Source: Cryptomeria japonica (lineage: Eukaryota > Streptophyta > Pinopsida > Cupressales > Cupressaceae). Taken from it: DNA of 64,000 nucleotides. Positions within the stretch are counted from its first letter, which is position 1. The number at the start of each line of letters is the position of its first letter. Of this stretch, positions 1-13,463 are shown in pieces. The translations under genes and the position numbers were made by a program. The notes beneath the pieces were generated by a model. The model did no database searches. It had not been told where the DNA came from and saw only the letters and a list, made by a program, of their open reading frames with translations. The stretch lies in contig NC_081415.1 in the NCBI RefSeq assembly GCF_030272615.1, forward strand, positions 265,393,925 to 265,457,924, written 5' to 3'.

Positions 1-956
1 CCAATTTTTTGGCAAAAATGTGTTAGTCTATGGAGTGGCTCTCGTTATTAGTAATTTTTGCATGTTCAAAATTTGGAACTATATGTCTCAATCTTCTCTT
101 TTATTAGATCTAGAACTTGGACCCAAAAAGGAGGGGAAAAGTGTAGTGTTACACAGGGCCTTTTCTATGTCAAATCTTTGGTAGGAATTAACCTCCACTA
201 TAGCTATGATGATTAGAAAAGATAGCTTACTCTCAGTAGGGTAGAGGCCCAAAACCTTAAGAAAATGTTGAATTGAAATTATATTACATTAAACTTGATT
301 ATATTAGTGATTTAATGTTATTTGAATAAGATCTTCAAGGGTTGGTGCAATGGCATGACATGAAAAGACAACATCAATAACACAAACTCATTTGCATGTA
401 GATTGTTGTATCTTTTGCTCCATAATGCTCAAATCTAAAGAAATTTACTCATAGTGCTTGCTCTAGGAAGTGATCTCAATAATGTTTAGGTTGTAGGATG
501 AAAATGAATTAGAGAGTATGACTATATTTGGATCACATGGTATTTTATATTTTAGGTTAACTCCCAATGGTCATATAAAAATATTGGGATTTGAAAATAA
601 ATGCCAAGAACTAACATTCCAACATGTTTGAATCTGAGCCTATTTCAGGGGGACTATGGTACTAGGCACCTTAGTCCATTATGAATATGACGCTAGACAC
701 CATAGTCCACCTAAAAATTTGTGAAATAAAGGTAGATACAAATTAGAAGGTTCCAAGACATAGGATCTAGTCATCGAATGAGTATATGATGACAATTTGG
801 TATCGACAAGGCCAAAAAAAGGCTTGAAATGGTATATGAGAGGCACACTAAATAAAGGGCCCAAAAAGAAGTGTCCTATTATAAATGGTTATTATTTATG
901 ACACTATATTTCATCCCCACTTTAATGGGATTATCAACTTACATTAATACTCATGG
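1..956. other. no gene recognised
   Basis: AT-rich sequence with only short ORFs broken by stops. I see no domain, RNA gene, terminal repeat or motif that I can name. Confidence 0.6.
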
Positions 957-2149
<1,193 letters not shown>

Positions 2150-2164
2150 TCCCCCCTCCCCCCT
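2150..2164 (-). promoter_or_regulatory. candidate polypurine tract of copia fragment
   Basis: On the minus strand this reads as a run of G interrupted by one A. It lies downstream of the copia RNase H reading region and immediately before a TG dinucleotide. This position fits the plus-strand primer site of an LTR retrotransposon. Confidence 0.55.
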
Positions 2165-2389
2165 TAAGTGCAACTTAGGGAGAAATATGCAAGAGCTCCA
2201 ATCAGAAAATGAAAATGCATTTTGAGAAGCATAATGGGTCCTGACCACATCGCCATATTAGGTACCCATGTACAACTAAAATGCATTGAATTGCAAATCT
2301 CTTGTAGTTAGAGAAAAGGAGAAAAACCCTATGGAAGAGAACTCTCCAAAAGAGAGAATAGAAAATGCTAAAAAAGAAAAAGTGAAAGG

Positions 2390-3495
2390 AATGAGGACTC
2401 CTCTAGACCCCCCAAGGAATACTTCCTTCACCCCTAACTTCGATGACAACAAAAGATAGCAAGGAGATGCCAAAGGTTTAGTGAAGATGTCTACAACCTA
2501 TTGCTCCATAGGCAAATACTTTAAGGAAAGAATGTACCATCCTAAATGAGTTGTTGAATCAAGTGCATGTGGTATCAATAAGCTTAATGCATTTATTCTC
2601 CATTACATTATAAGAAATATGTATGGCACTCTAATTATCACACCAAAGAGTAGTGGGATGATTAGCAGGAAAGCCAAACTTAGACATCAACTATCGAAGC
2701 CAAAGAACCTCTTGACTAGCAAGTACTACTCCTCAATACTCAACCTTAGTTTATGATAATAAATTTTTTTTTTTCTCCTTGCAATACCAAGCAACTATAC
2801 CAGAGTTAAGAAAAAAACAAGAGAAAAAAGTAGACTTTTGATCATCAACATCACCAGCTCAATTTGAGTCAATGAAGCCCACAATCACAGTAGCAGTTGA
2901 TGTGTAGTGAATGCCAAACTATGTAGTGCCCTAAATGTACCTCAAGATACACTTGGCTATCTTCCCATTACTCTCATAGGGATCTTGATAGAAATGAGAT
3001 AGAAGACCAACTGCAAAGGAAATATTTGATGACTATGTGTCAAGTACTAAAGCCTACCAACCAATTGCTGATATAAGGTAGCATCAATTAATGGAGTAGT
3101 GAAACTTATAGACAACACAACACATAACTGAAAAGGAGTAGGTGTTGGCTTGCAATTAGCCTTCCCAAATCTCTAAAGAAAATAAAGAGCATACTTCTAC
3201 TGAAAGATAGGGATACTGATAGAAGATTGATGAACTTGGAGACCAAGGAAGTAATGCAATATACAAAGGTTTTTCATATCAAAATGTTCCATCAAATCTC
3301 ATTGAGTACCCTCAATCATGGCAGGAGAACTCTCTGTGAGAATCAAGTCAACCACATAGAGGAAAAGAATGAGAAGATCCCCCATGCCTCTAAATATAAA
3401 CTATAGGATTGGAGTGACACCTAGTAAATTTGGAAGCAAGCAAAAAATTGCTTGTCTTCTCATACCAAATTCTAGGAGCTTGTTTGTATTATATT
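2390..3495 (-). pseudogene. Ty1/copia polyprotein fragment (RT end plus RNase H)
   Basis: The minus strand, read across several frames, gives the Ty1/copia order. A KQAPRIWYEK-like RT segment lies near 3490, followed by a catalytic YVDD-box derivative reading LYVVDLIL near 3370. An HYFLGL-like region and an LVGRL-YLTH segment come next. The RNase H part has AGDVDDQKST near 2850, then TTLWCDNQSAI near 2640, and VDIFTKPLA near 2480. The second aspartate of YVDD has become V, and many stops and frameshifts are present, so it is dead. The integrase, protease and gag parts are missing on the right. Family assignment rests on these motifs only; no search was run. Confidence 0.85.
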
Positions 3496-4329
3496 TTTTT
3501 CACTTAGGTAAATAGGCATACTAAGAACCATTTAAGAATATTGAGAAATAAATGTACACTCGATTTTTCTCCAATAGATCAAATATTGAAAACCTTATAG
3601 TAGGTAAATTAAGAGCGTAGACATTATTAATAGGTCACCATTTGACAAAGATATTTTAAATATATTCAATAATATAACTACTTACCTTAACAATCATTTG
3701 CAACTATTTAACATGATCATCATTACCATATAGGTCTATTATCTTACTACTATGCAATTTTGTTAATTTTCTGTGATAATGTAAGAAGCTTCATCATTAT
3801 GATGTTTAGGGATTTCATTACATTAATGACTCAATGAGTCAATCTTCTCCAATTCATGCTCAATCAACATCGAGATCTCAAAAGGCCTACTAATTCTTTG
3901 TCTCCATTGTGTGCTTGTGTCATGCTAAAGAGGATAAGATTCATTCCCTTCAATAGTAATTTCAATTTCCACCCAATTGAGATAGATTTTCTTTCACAAT
4001 GATGTAGTCATGATAGAAGCAAGGAACTCACTCTTTATTCTTCTTCACCATCCCCATACGGGTATTCACTATACAAGTCAAAATTCTATCATGATAGTTC
4101 TCACACTTCCTTTTATGAATTATTCTTGAATCATCGACTCTCTCTTCTATAGTAAGAAAAGATGAAAAAATTAGCACATTGTGTTTATTTAGTTGGGGGA
4201 GTGCTCATTTAAAGTTGTTTATTTTGGCTTTCAATGTTATATTTTTGTTAGGGGATAACCTTTGTAACATAATGTCGGTTAATTAAAATGCATGTATATA
4301 ATCAATTATTCAGTTAAATAGTTGATAAG
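3496..4329. other. no gene recognised
   Basis: AT-rich sequence without a convincing reading frame. It could include further decayed retroelement sequence, but no motif was clear enough to name. Confidence 0.5.
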
Positions 4330-4740
4330 TTGGAAAATGATAAATTGTATTGTTATTTTGGAAATTAAATGAGAAATATTATAAGTGTATTTAACTCTCA
4401 ATTTCTTGTTGATTTAACTAAAAGTTGAAGATGTGTAGAGTCAAATTATCATTTCATTTTGTTGTCGCTAAACTTGATATTTTTAGTGTGTTCACCATTT
4501 TAGAATGAGAACAATCTAAGAATATTTTGTTGATCACTTGTGAACAATTCAAAACTAATTTCTGAAGTGTGGATCTGAAAAAATTCTTAAATTGGAAGAA
4601 TTATATTCTCCTAGATTAACGTTCTTACTCAACTATCTTGAATGAGAATTCAAAATAACATACACAAACATACAGATAGCTTATATAAATTTATATAAAT
4701 TTTAATAAAAATGATTGGCATAATCAATTTTTTATTTTTT
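4330..4740 (+). repeat. dispersed AT-rich repeat, copy 1
   Basis: This segment resembles 49350-49840 and 49845-50220 in the same orientation. Shared landmarks include a line reading CAATCTAAGAAT, then CAAAACTAATTTCT, and near the right end AAAATGATTGGCATAATCAA against AAAATGATTGTCATAATCAAA. The first LINE begins where this similarity stops, so the LINE seems to have landed in a copy of this repeat. Confidence 0.65.
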
Positions 4741-4745
4741 TTGTT

Positions 4746-5126
4746 GGGGCAACTAAAGGAAATCCTGGGTCGACCAGGTGTAGGGGAGTGGCTAGGAATC
4801 ACTCTACTCTACTGGTTTTTGCGGTGGCGCTCCCTCTGGGCACCTAGACTAACCATTACGTGGAAGCTAGTGCTACCCACATCGGGCTACACATGGCTAA
4901 AAGAGAGGGGTTTACTAGAGTGTGGCTAGAGTCTGACTCACTAAACACTGTCAACTGCTTGAGTGATCGCACAGATCCTAGCTGGATGATTGCCAGCCTG
5001 ATCAAGGATTGTCAAAATATAATTAGTGACCTGACAGATTTCAAAATCTTGCACATATACCGAGAAGGCAATAAGGTGATGAATCTATTGGCCAATCTGG
5101 CGATGGGATATGTGGCAACCAACTAG
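4746..5126 (+). pseudogene. LINE-type RNase H domain
   Basis: The frame reads GATKGNPGSTRCRGV at the start, the plant LINE version of the FDGA-KGNPG RNase H motif. It continues through VEASATHIGLHMAKREG, LESDS, HIYREGN and LANLAMG. These correspond to the catalytic Asp (first strand), the Glu of the EA segment, the Asp of ESDS and the final REGN-AD-LAN block, where the usual Asp is replaced (KVMNLLAN). A single in-frame TAG at 4845-4847 separates the first strand from the rest. The preceding catalytic FDG is not seen because the element is truncated there. It would have degraded the RNA strand of the RNA-DNA hybrid during LINE copying. Confidence 0.85.
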
Positions 5127-5404
5127 TGGAGTAGCAAGGATGCTTTCCCCAAAAATCTGTGCGATCTGGCATGTAATGATTTCTATGCTAATCAATGATC
5201 TCTCATCACGACATGATTGAGTTGATAGGAAAATGTCTCTTTCTGGGTTTCCCTAAACAAAATTATAGAAACCTCCTTGGCGACTAGTTTTCCCATGCCA
5301 TTGTGTGGCTTTTCTACTACTGTTTTGATATCCTTTGGACGTGGCTCATTTTCTGTGACTGGTTGGCACTTGTGACCTCCTATTATCTGGCATGCAAAAT
5401 CATA

Positions 5405-6903
5405 ATGGGAGGGGATAAGAACAGACAAGAGCCCTCTACTTGTAAGAAGTGGAAGAAGAATAAAGATGTCTAGTAGGAAGTCATCGATGGTGGTCTCATC
5501 CCCTTCCTAGACAGGCTTCATGGCCCTTCTCCTCTGATTACAGAGGCCTTTGTTAATGCATGGAAAAAAGGGAGTCTCAGGGCTTATGGTGTCAATTATT
5601 AGATTAATGAAACTCTGGTGGCGACGGTCACTGGTCTGGCTACGACCAGAAGAAGGTTTTATAGAGACAAAAAAATAGGGGAGGAGGACTTGTCGATCTT
5701 CTTTGACAAAGACAAGGAGCTCTCTAGAGTCACCAGGATGGCCGACGATGGCTACAATAGAAAAGACCTCATGGCCCCATGGGCAGATATGACTGAGTTT
5801 ATAATGAGATATATCACCCTTGATGGTAGGTATGCTAGCCTCTTCTCCTACCATTTCATTCATTTAAATCATTTCCACCATGGTAAAACTATCTATGTTC
5901 CCTTTTATCTGGCCTCCTCCCTTGAAAATAGCCTAGAAAAGCACCTAGAAAACCCTAGAAACCCTATTCTTCACGAGGGACTTATCGTCCTCATCATGGA
6001 ACACGCCAAATCCCTTGAAATTGTGCCCCAGCTGGCCGAGATTGGTATGTAGATGGAGGTCCAAGATGTCTCTGATTCGAAGATGGACCTGGATGATAGT
6101 GGGGTTCCTGTTGATGACTTTGAATATGAACCTGTAGATGAAAAGGATAAGATGGTCACTCTTGAGATTCTCGGCAACAAGAAACCCCCCAGATGGGTAG
6201 CTAGTAAATACAAAACCAACAACAAGTTGATCTCCAAGGTCCAGCCCCTCACCAAAAAGAAAAACTGCTAGCGAAGGATCATAGCTTGAAGATTACAGAC
6301 CAAGGGATTAAACTAGACATCGCTATCAATGTCCAGAAAGATAATCAGGGGAAAGATGGTAGCCTGATGAATCTTGTCATGGAAACCACCAGAAGCCAGA
6401 AGCGCTGCTGGGAATGGGTTGAGCATGAAATCGACACCCTCAAGATGGGGGTGAAGGAAATAATTGACATTTTCACTACTTCCCCTATACCCAGCAAGCC
6501 CAAAAAACTCATGCTCATGACTCAAAAACTCTCTCAGAATGTTGAGGTCATGAAATGTAACCATGAACAGAGGATTGATAAGGTGGAACAATCCATGGCT
6601 GAGATTAAGAAAAATCTCAAGAATCTAGTCGACATTAGTAAAGAAGCCATGAAGAAAAGCATTGAGGGGCTTGAAAAGATTAACGAGATGGTTGTTGATT
6701 ATAGATCCTTCCATAGTGACCTGGTGAAAGATCTTGGAGGAGATGAGGTGGCTGTTGGAGACAACAAAACCATTGGACCCAGTTTGAGAACCAAGAGCAG
6801 AAGCAACAACAAGGGTACCTCTAGATTCATCATGGAGGAACTTGAGAAAATCAACAGGATTTCCATTCAAAAGAACAAGTATATGGCGCTATCGCTCAAT
6901 TGA
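5405..6903 (+). pseudogene. extra ORF after RNase H: unknown globular domain plus coiled coil
   Basis: An ATG at 5405 opens a frame that can be read to 6271 with in-frame TAG codons at 5471, 5474, 5600 and 6050. A one-base slip in the A-rich stretch near 6255-6264 then moves it into the frame that ends at TGA 6901-6903, giving about 500 residues in all. The first half has ITEAFVNAW, LVATVTGL, RRRFYRDKK, RYITLDGR, HFIHLNHFHHGK and NPILHEGLI, which looks like a compact conserved domain. An acidic linker follows, then a long lysine/glutamate heptad-like region (about 6520-6740) typical of a coiled coil. I cannot name the family. The regular conservation of hydrophobic blocks across the stops argues that it was once a real protein. 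Confidence 0.6.
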
Positions 6904-7076
6904 GTGTTTTTTTTCTTTCGTTTGTCTGTCTGCATTTTTTGTCTCTATTTTTGTTTGGGGTTGATCCCCTGTTTTGTTGCTATTTCTTGCCAGATTGGCT
7001 ATTGGCCAACTATTGTAAAACTTTAGGTTTCGAGTCCTTGTAAAACCCGTTTACCCTTATCAAAAAAAATAAAAAA

Positions 7077-8789
7077 TCGTGTTATCCTTTCCTGCTATTA
7101 TATATGTAAAGTAATAAGAAGAAGCATTCGATTATCAAAGGGTATCCTTGTGCAATTACATGCATATAGTGACTGTATAATGCATTAGTTTTCACATGTT
7201 GTATTATATCATTAAAATTACTGGACTCACAATCGCCCCTACATAGATTGCTATTCTTAGCACTGACATTGCTGAGTTGGGAAAATTCGAATGATTTTTT
7301 TATGTTTTCTACCACTATAATGTTAAACTCAGAACCCTCGTTGTCTTAGATTTCCATCACTAAACGTTTCAATTTTGGTTGCTAAGGAATAGAATGGACC
7401 AAAAATAATAATACTGTCAATGAATTTGGAATGGAGGTTATATTTGCTTCAACATTACAATCTTAACTGAAAATATTGTAGGGATAATAGGACAAAAAAA
7501 TCTAATAAAATAAGTGAAAGAAAAAGGTTTTGTTGGAAAAACAATAAAAAAAATTATATATTAAAAAATTAAACATTCCAATTTAATATCAAAATTCAAA
7601 ATTTAATATATAACTTAATGATATATTTTTTCAGATAGTCTTTTTTCAAATCCCAAATTTTCATCCATTAGATTTAACATTATGGTTTCTTAGTAATACA
7701 AAAAATAATGTAGAATCGATTTAACAATTAGTGTAGGAAGTAAATTATGATTTATCTTTCTAATTTGTTTAAAATATTTTAAAATGATCAAGTTAATTTT
7801 TTGATATATTATTGTTACAAAGATGTTTGAAGTTTATTGTCACATTCTAGTTCATTCTATTTATAGATCACAATTTTCAATGGTGAGACAATTAATAGTA
7901 ACTTTACATCTTCTTCACACCAAAAAAGTAGTAAATAGTTATCCTACTTTTTAACCAAAATTTAGTTTTGATTATTAAACTGGACGATGTTTAAGAATAA
8001 ATAGTTGAAACAAAAAGACAACCACTCAAATTTTAAAAATTGAAATACATATATAGCTTAAAAATTCTATTCCGATAAAAAAATAATTACACTAATTGTT
8101 TCTCTACTGGATACATTGTGAACTTACTTTCCAAAATATTTTAATTTTTTTCAATTAATAATTTCTCCATAACACAAATTCATCCCTTAAATTAAGATTT
8201 GATAGATCCTATCAATACTTTGAATTTTATCTTTCAATATCAATTTATAATTGAACTTAATTTTTCTAGTGTTAAGGTCCAATGATGTATTTTAAGACAT
8301 GAAGATGGACTTCAGAATTTTATTATGAATAGGTTGGCACTCCGTGTTAGAAAAAGATAAGAATGTATCACTATAGAAGTAAATAACTTGAAAAACTGAT
8401 TATTTTAAAATAAAGAGAACATGAATACATTCAAATAAATAAATAACAAATGCAGGGACGATTGTCGATTGTTTAAATGAGGTGTGTAAAAGCAGTTGGA
8501 GTCTTGACCATCAAGAGACTCAATTTATGGATCTGAATTTTATCAGTTGGCTATTGTTAAAGGTCCTATCAGCAACATGTACCTTCACAGATTTTATACT
8601 TAATCTTTAAACAACGTTGTCTATATTAAAAAAAAATATCAAAAATAAAAAATAAAAAATAAAGAAAAGTACTGAAAAATAATTCATCCTATTGAGAAAA
8701 TAAAAAATTTAATTTTCTGAGACTGCCATCATATGTACTCTCACTATGCTAAAGTTGTGAATTGTTTATAGTATTATAAGAAAATGAAA
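7077..8789. other. no gene recognised
   Basis: Very AT-rich sequence. A short stretch near 7440-7470 resembles 50780-50810. No coding region, RNA gene or terminal repeat stands out. Confidence 0.5.
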
Positions 8790-9200
8790 AGATAAGAAAC
8801 AAGTTTTGGCTGTGGCGGTTGGTGGGGGAGGAATCAGGAAGGATGATAATTTTCCATGGCGATAAGAATTGCCAACTGGTTGGCTTATTTGTAGTGAGAT
8901 AGAAATATTCATATCATGCCTTGAAGAATAAAATCATTTTAGAAGAGAAAAAATGAATGAGACAGGAGAGTAGAATACGACGTCTTCAATTATTATTTGG
9001 TAGTCAATCGCAATGATTTTCAGAATATGTAGGCATGCATAAAATATATTCTGCTGTCTTTTCAATCAAGGAAAAGGCAGCCTGTCTGTAAAACGCAACA
9101 TTCCAAAGCATATTCAGTATGTCATTAATGGGTGCATGTTGATCTGGATATCAAACCCTAGAATTCATTTTGGCAATGTTATATATTGAAAACCAATATG
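8790..9200 (+). repeat. dispersed repeat with matches at 50270-50480 and 58600-58690
   Basis: Landmarks shared with 50270-50480 include GAGGAATCAGGAA, TTTTCCATGGCGATAAGAAT, AGTGAGATAGAAATA and GGCAGCCTGTC. The right part (about 9120-9200) continues as CATTAATGGGT and TTGGCAATG-TATATATTGAAAA. That pairs with 58615-58690, on the far side of the large LINE. Colinear pieces on either side of that LINE suggest one ancestral repeat later split there by insertions. Confidence 0.7.
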
Positions 9201-9588
9201 TGCAGAAGCAATGATATCTAACTATATCAAAGACCAGTCTGTGTTGTTTAATTGATTCAAAAACATATCAGTCAATTGCAGAATACCCAAATGTCTGAGA
9301 GTAGAAATTACAGTGCATCTCATGCTATTACACACAAGCTATCCTGTGGTTTACAAGAAAATCGTTTTATTTTTTATTTTCTCTGTATATTATTTTTATT
9401 AAATATGGTAGTAGTTATTTTTCATACAAAACGGTACTTAATCAAAAATACAAATTTACATAATGTAATTGTTTTTTATTGCATTTTTTTCTATTTTTAC
9501 AACATTGAGAAGGTACATTTAGAGGAGGGAACCAATAGAAATAGCATTAAAATTCATTGTGATATACAGATTTTGTGTTTTTATCAGG

Positions 9589-9996
9589 TGTTGTTTCAGA
9601 TGACAACACCCAACTTAGAACCTGTGTATTGTAAATTCTGTTTACACTAGTCCAAGGGATTCTCGTGGTCGCCAACAACTGCTTGAGAATCGAAAAACCA
9701 ACAGTCATATCAGGCTTATTTACATAATAAAATCTAAAACTATGTAATTTTTCAAAAAACTATATAAAATTTGTCCTAACTTTAACTAGGCATAAGGACT
9801 CGAAATTACAAGCGGTTTAACTTGTTGGAAAGGTCTCCAAGAGTTGTAGATGAAGATTTGAAAGAGCATGCTCTTTTGCCACTTTCAAAGGCTAAAAATG
9901 CCCTTAAGGCCTTCCAAAATGCCATTTACTAACATATAGAAAAACTTAAAAAATATGAAAATATTTTTTCAACTATTTCAAATTTTATTCTAATCA
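9589..9996 (-). repeat. 3' LTR of element A
   Basis: Starts TG and ends CA on the plus strand. It shares GATGACAACACC, TATTGTAAATT, AGTCCAAGGGATTC and CATATCAGG-TTATTTACAT with 14531-14751. About 50-70 bp present in the right copy near 14613-14662 are missing here. The part right of about 9731 has no counterpart on the right, because that copy is truncated. Confidence 0.75.
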
Positions 9997-10012
9997 TTAC
10001 TTCCCCCTTGGA
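9997..10012 (-). promoter_or_regulatory. candidate polypurine tract, element A
   Basis: The minus strand reads CCAAGGGGGAAGTAA immediately before the start of the 3' LTR, the normal plus-strand priming site. Confidence 0.6.
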
Positions 10013-11385
10013 AAGCAATGGGCCCCATTGAAAATGTTCTTGAAGCTGCTCCCTCGTAAACCACTTTACTTGTTGAGAAATTTGCCCTGCTCGAACCACT
10101 TTGTACAAGTAAATCTGCTATTGTTTGAGTGTTTTCACCATGGTCTCCACAATCTGATCGCATTGGAATGGAGTAGCTACATTTGGATTCAATTCTGTAG
10201 TGGAGATTGTTTCTGCCACATCTGCAACATATAATAGTGGAGGAAAATATGGCTTCAAGAGTTCCACATTGAAGATTGGATGAAGACCCAAAAATGGAGG
10301 TAAATTAAGCTCGAAAGCATTATCACCAACTTGCTTGATGATTGTGTATGACTCGTAATGTAGAGGACGAAGCTTCCTATTGGCACCCTGCAATTGTTCC
10401 TTCTGGATATTCAACCATACCTTGTCCCCGACTTGAAAATTATGAGGACTGCGATGCTCATCATATCTGTCCTTATTTTTCTTATTGGTGTGTTCCAAGA
10501 TTTCATGAACTTGTTGTTGCAAATGATGAATTCTATCAATGAACCGGGCTGCCTTATCTTCCTCCTTACCAACACGTGGAACCAGGTCAGGTTGAATAAG
10601 TAGTATGGCAACGTCCATGGGTGCAAGTGGCTGATAACCAAGACAAACCTCAAATGGGTTGTGGCCAGTTGAACTATGAATTGCCCTGTTGTAGCTATGC
10701 TGAACATACAGAAGGCTTTCAACCCATGTGCGGGGATGTTTTGAGTGATACATTCGTAGGATGTGTATGATCATCTGATTCACTACCTCCATTTGGCCAT
10801 CTATTTGATGGTGGAAAGCAGTAGACTTCATTAATTTTGTGTCCATCTTTTCCCATAATGTAGACCAGAACTTACTAAGAAACCTGCTATCCCTATCCGA
10901 GATAATGGTATTCGGCAGACAAAAATGAACCCAGATGTATTCAAAGAAGAGCTTTGTAGTGTCCTCTGCAGAAATTGTATTTTTACATGCCACTATTACT
11001 GCCATTTTTGAGAACCTATCTACAACAACATACACACAATCATGGCCTCTTTCGGTGGTGGGAAGGCTAGACATAAAGTCCATAGAAACTGAATGCCAAG
11101 GTTTTTTAGGAACAGGAAGTGGTGAATACAACCCAAGTTTACGATTGGCAGGCTTAGCAATAGCACATGCGATACAAGCTTGAATATATGAAATAACATC
11201 ATTTCACAATTTTGGTCAATAGAAATACCTCTGAAGTATGGTAGTAGTCTTACCTATACCAAAATGACCAGCAACCTTACTGTAGTGAGCTTCCCATATC
11301 AACTTTTTGCGTTCTACATTGGGCACACAGATTTGGCCAAGGTGACAAAGCATTCCATCTTGCAAATAGAAGTCATTCACTTGAT
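10000..11385 (-). pseudogene. element A integrase with chromodomain
   Basis: From the right, the zinc-binding region (HYSKVAGHFGIGKT then CIACAIAK) is broken by stops. The catalytic core is open from 11131 with D in SMDFM, D in IISDRDSRF and E in DGQMEVVNQ. The C-terminal part reads LRPLHYESYTIIKQVGDNAFEL and HPIFNVELLKPYF. After TAG at 10118-10120 the same frame continues as a chromodomain-like segment (YLYKVVRAGQ, VKWFTREQLQEHF) up to the PPT. The integrase would join element cDNA to host DNA, with the chromodomain guiding it to chromatin. The stop cuts off exactly the chromodomain. Confidence 0.85.
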
Positions 11386-11386
11386 G

Positions 11387-12852
11387 TCACTTCACCAATT
11401 GATTATAAACATTTGCAAATTCAACATTGTTCTCATATAAGCAAGCCCAGGCTTCAGTTTGATGACCACATGAGTTCAAAACCATACTTATGGATGCAAT
11501 TGGAGGCCTTCTCAAATAGTCTGCTACTTTGTTAGTATTTCCCTTCTTGTGATGAATATTGAGGTGAAATTGTTGAAGATATGCTGACCATCGTTGATGT
11601 CGATCATTCAGCAACTTCCCTTGTGTTTGCAAAAATTGAAGGGGTTTGTGATCTATGTGGATGACAGTCTCCTTACCCAAAATGTAATGTTTCCACTGCT
11701 TACAGGATTGAACAATAGCATACAGTTCCTTCTCATAAGTGGCATACCGATGCACTATATCAGAAAAAATTTGACTGTGATATGCAACTAGATGACCATG
11801 TTACATGAGGATTGCCCCTAGAGCATATTTTGATGCATTTGTTTGTATTTCAAATGACTGTTGTGGGTCATGAAGAGATTAAACTGGTGCAGAACATAAC
11901 CTTCATTTTAGCCCCTCGAATGTTTCTTGTTGAGCACTTGTCCATTTAAAATTTTCTTGTGTCCCCCCCTCAATGACTGATTTAGAGGCCAGGACAAATG
12001 GGAAAATCCCAACACAAATCTGTGATAAAATTTTGCCAACCCGAGGAAACTTCGTAACTCTGTGAGATTTCTAAGAGACGACCAGTCCTTAATCACTTGT
12101 ATCTTCTCCGGATCAACATGGAAACCCTTACTATCAATAACATATCCTAAGAATCTGATACTCTGCATACCAAAGGAGCACTTTTCTTTATTTGCACAAA
12201 GCCCATGATCTTGCAAGGTTGAGAGAATTTTTTCCACATGTTGTAAATGTTCCTCCCAAGTTTTGCTAAAGATGAGTATGTCATCAAGATATACCACCAT
12301 GAAGGAATCAGTGAATGGTCTAAGTATATCATTCATCATTCTCATGAATGTCGCTAGAGCATTTGTTAGACCGAAAGGCATCACTAGCCATTCAAACAAT
12401 CCCTCTTTAGATTTGAAAGTTGTCTTCCACACATCGACTGATTCAATTGGTACTTGATGGTACCTTGATTTCAAATCAATTTTCGTAAAGAATCGGGCCC
12501 CTCTAAGCTAGTCCAAGAGGTCATCTATCCAGGGAAGTGGATACCTATTTTTGACTGAAATTTTATTCAAGGCCCTATAGTCAATAAAAAGTCTCCAGGT
12601 TCCATCCTTTTTCTTTGCTAGAACAATGGGGCTGCCACAGGGTGATGCACTTGGACGAATATGTCCTTTCTCAATCAATTCTTGTATTTGCCTCTTAATC
12701 TCATTATTCTCTAATACTAGCCTGCGGTAGACTGGTTCAATAGGTAATGGAGTTCCTAGTATCAAATCAATAGTGTGTCTCACTTGGCAGTGTGTAGGTA
12801 CCCCAGTTGGTAACTTAAATAGATTCTCATATTTCATCAAAATTTGATCCAT
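11387..12852 (-). pseudogene. element A reverse transcriptase and RNase H
   Basis: The RT begins with [18 protein letters not shown] and [20 protein letters not shown]. It has [14 protein letters not shown] and the catalytic YLDD box at 12280-12291, then FLGYVIDSKGF. A stop near 12508 interrupts the frame. The RNase H segment (11387-11755, different frame) has YATYEKELYAIV, IHIDHKPLQFL and ADYLRRPP. In this RNase H the usual ADALSR reads ADYLRR. Frameshifts and stops make the enzyme non-functional as it stands. Confidence 0.88.
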
Positions 12853-13209
12853 TGATTTTTTCTACAGTGTGGTGGTGTTTGTGATGGTATGGGAATTATA
12901 AACTGATTTACTTTCTTCTTCAAAACAAATCATCAATAAAATGAATGTTCCCATTTTGGCAACCAACCTCTTACATTGCTTGGCACTAATCAAAGAGGTA
13001 GTGTATGCAGGGCTTACCTCTGGGATTCAATATTTTTGCTCACCTAATCTGATGGTCACACTGTGAGGCCTAGACTCATAAACAACATGTCGTTGGTACA
13101 TATATGGTTGTCCCAACAGAACATCACAAACATCTTAGGGAGCCACATCACAAATTACCTCATCTTTGAAAGGTTTTATGGAGTATGAAAGGCAACACTG
13201 CTAGTGCAC

Positions 13210-13410
13210 CTAGATATCTCTCCCTTGACTAGCCCATCCCATTGAATAGGGTTGCGGGTGGGTTTTTGTTTTCAGATTCAGTCTCTTCAGAGTCTCTGTT
13301 GATATTAGGTTCTTTTGACTTCCACTATCAATGATGAAATGAAGGGCTTTCCCTCTGACCCACATCTGTGAATGGAACAATCTCTCCTCATCCTCCCGGG
13401 GCAATATCAT
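13210..13410 (-). pseudogene. element A aspartic protease
   Basis: FIIDSGSQKNLIS is the retropepsin active-site loop (D-S-G) with its following segment. The frame differs from Gag, and it stops at 13210. The link between protease and RT (12853-13209) contains recognisable but frameshifted sequence without a further named motif. Confidence 0.75.
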
Positions 13411-13463
13411 GTAGTAGCTACCATGGCATATGGATCAGCCTCAATGACCTATTCATGACTTCC

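Larger units (their letters stand above)
4741..7076 (+). mobile_element. 5'-truncated LINE with an extra downstream ORF
   Basis: A plant LINE RNase H domain (4746-5126) is followed by a second coding region (5405-6903) and a 3' untranslated part ending in an A-rich tail at about 7060-7076. Everything upstream of RNase H (ORF1, endonuclease, reverse transcriptase) is absent. Such 5' truncation is common for LINE insertions. The left boundary coincides with the end of similarity to a dispersed repeat. No clear target-site duplication was found. It is an inference that the downstream ORF belongs to the same element; it rests on there being one tail after both. Confidence 0.65.

Noticed and set aside
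9252-9650. 132-codon ORF with a hydrophobic stretch
   Set aside because: AT-rich sequence gives F/L/I-rich translations by chance. It has no domain and overlaps the LTR start of element A.
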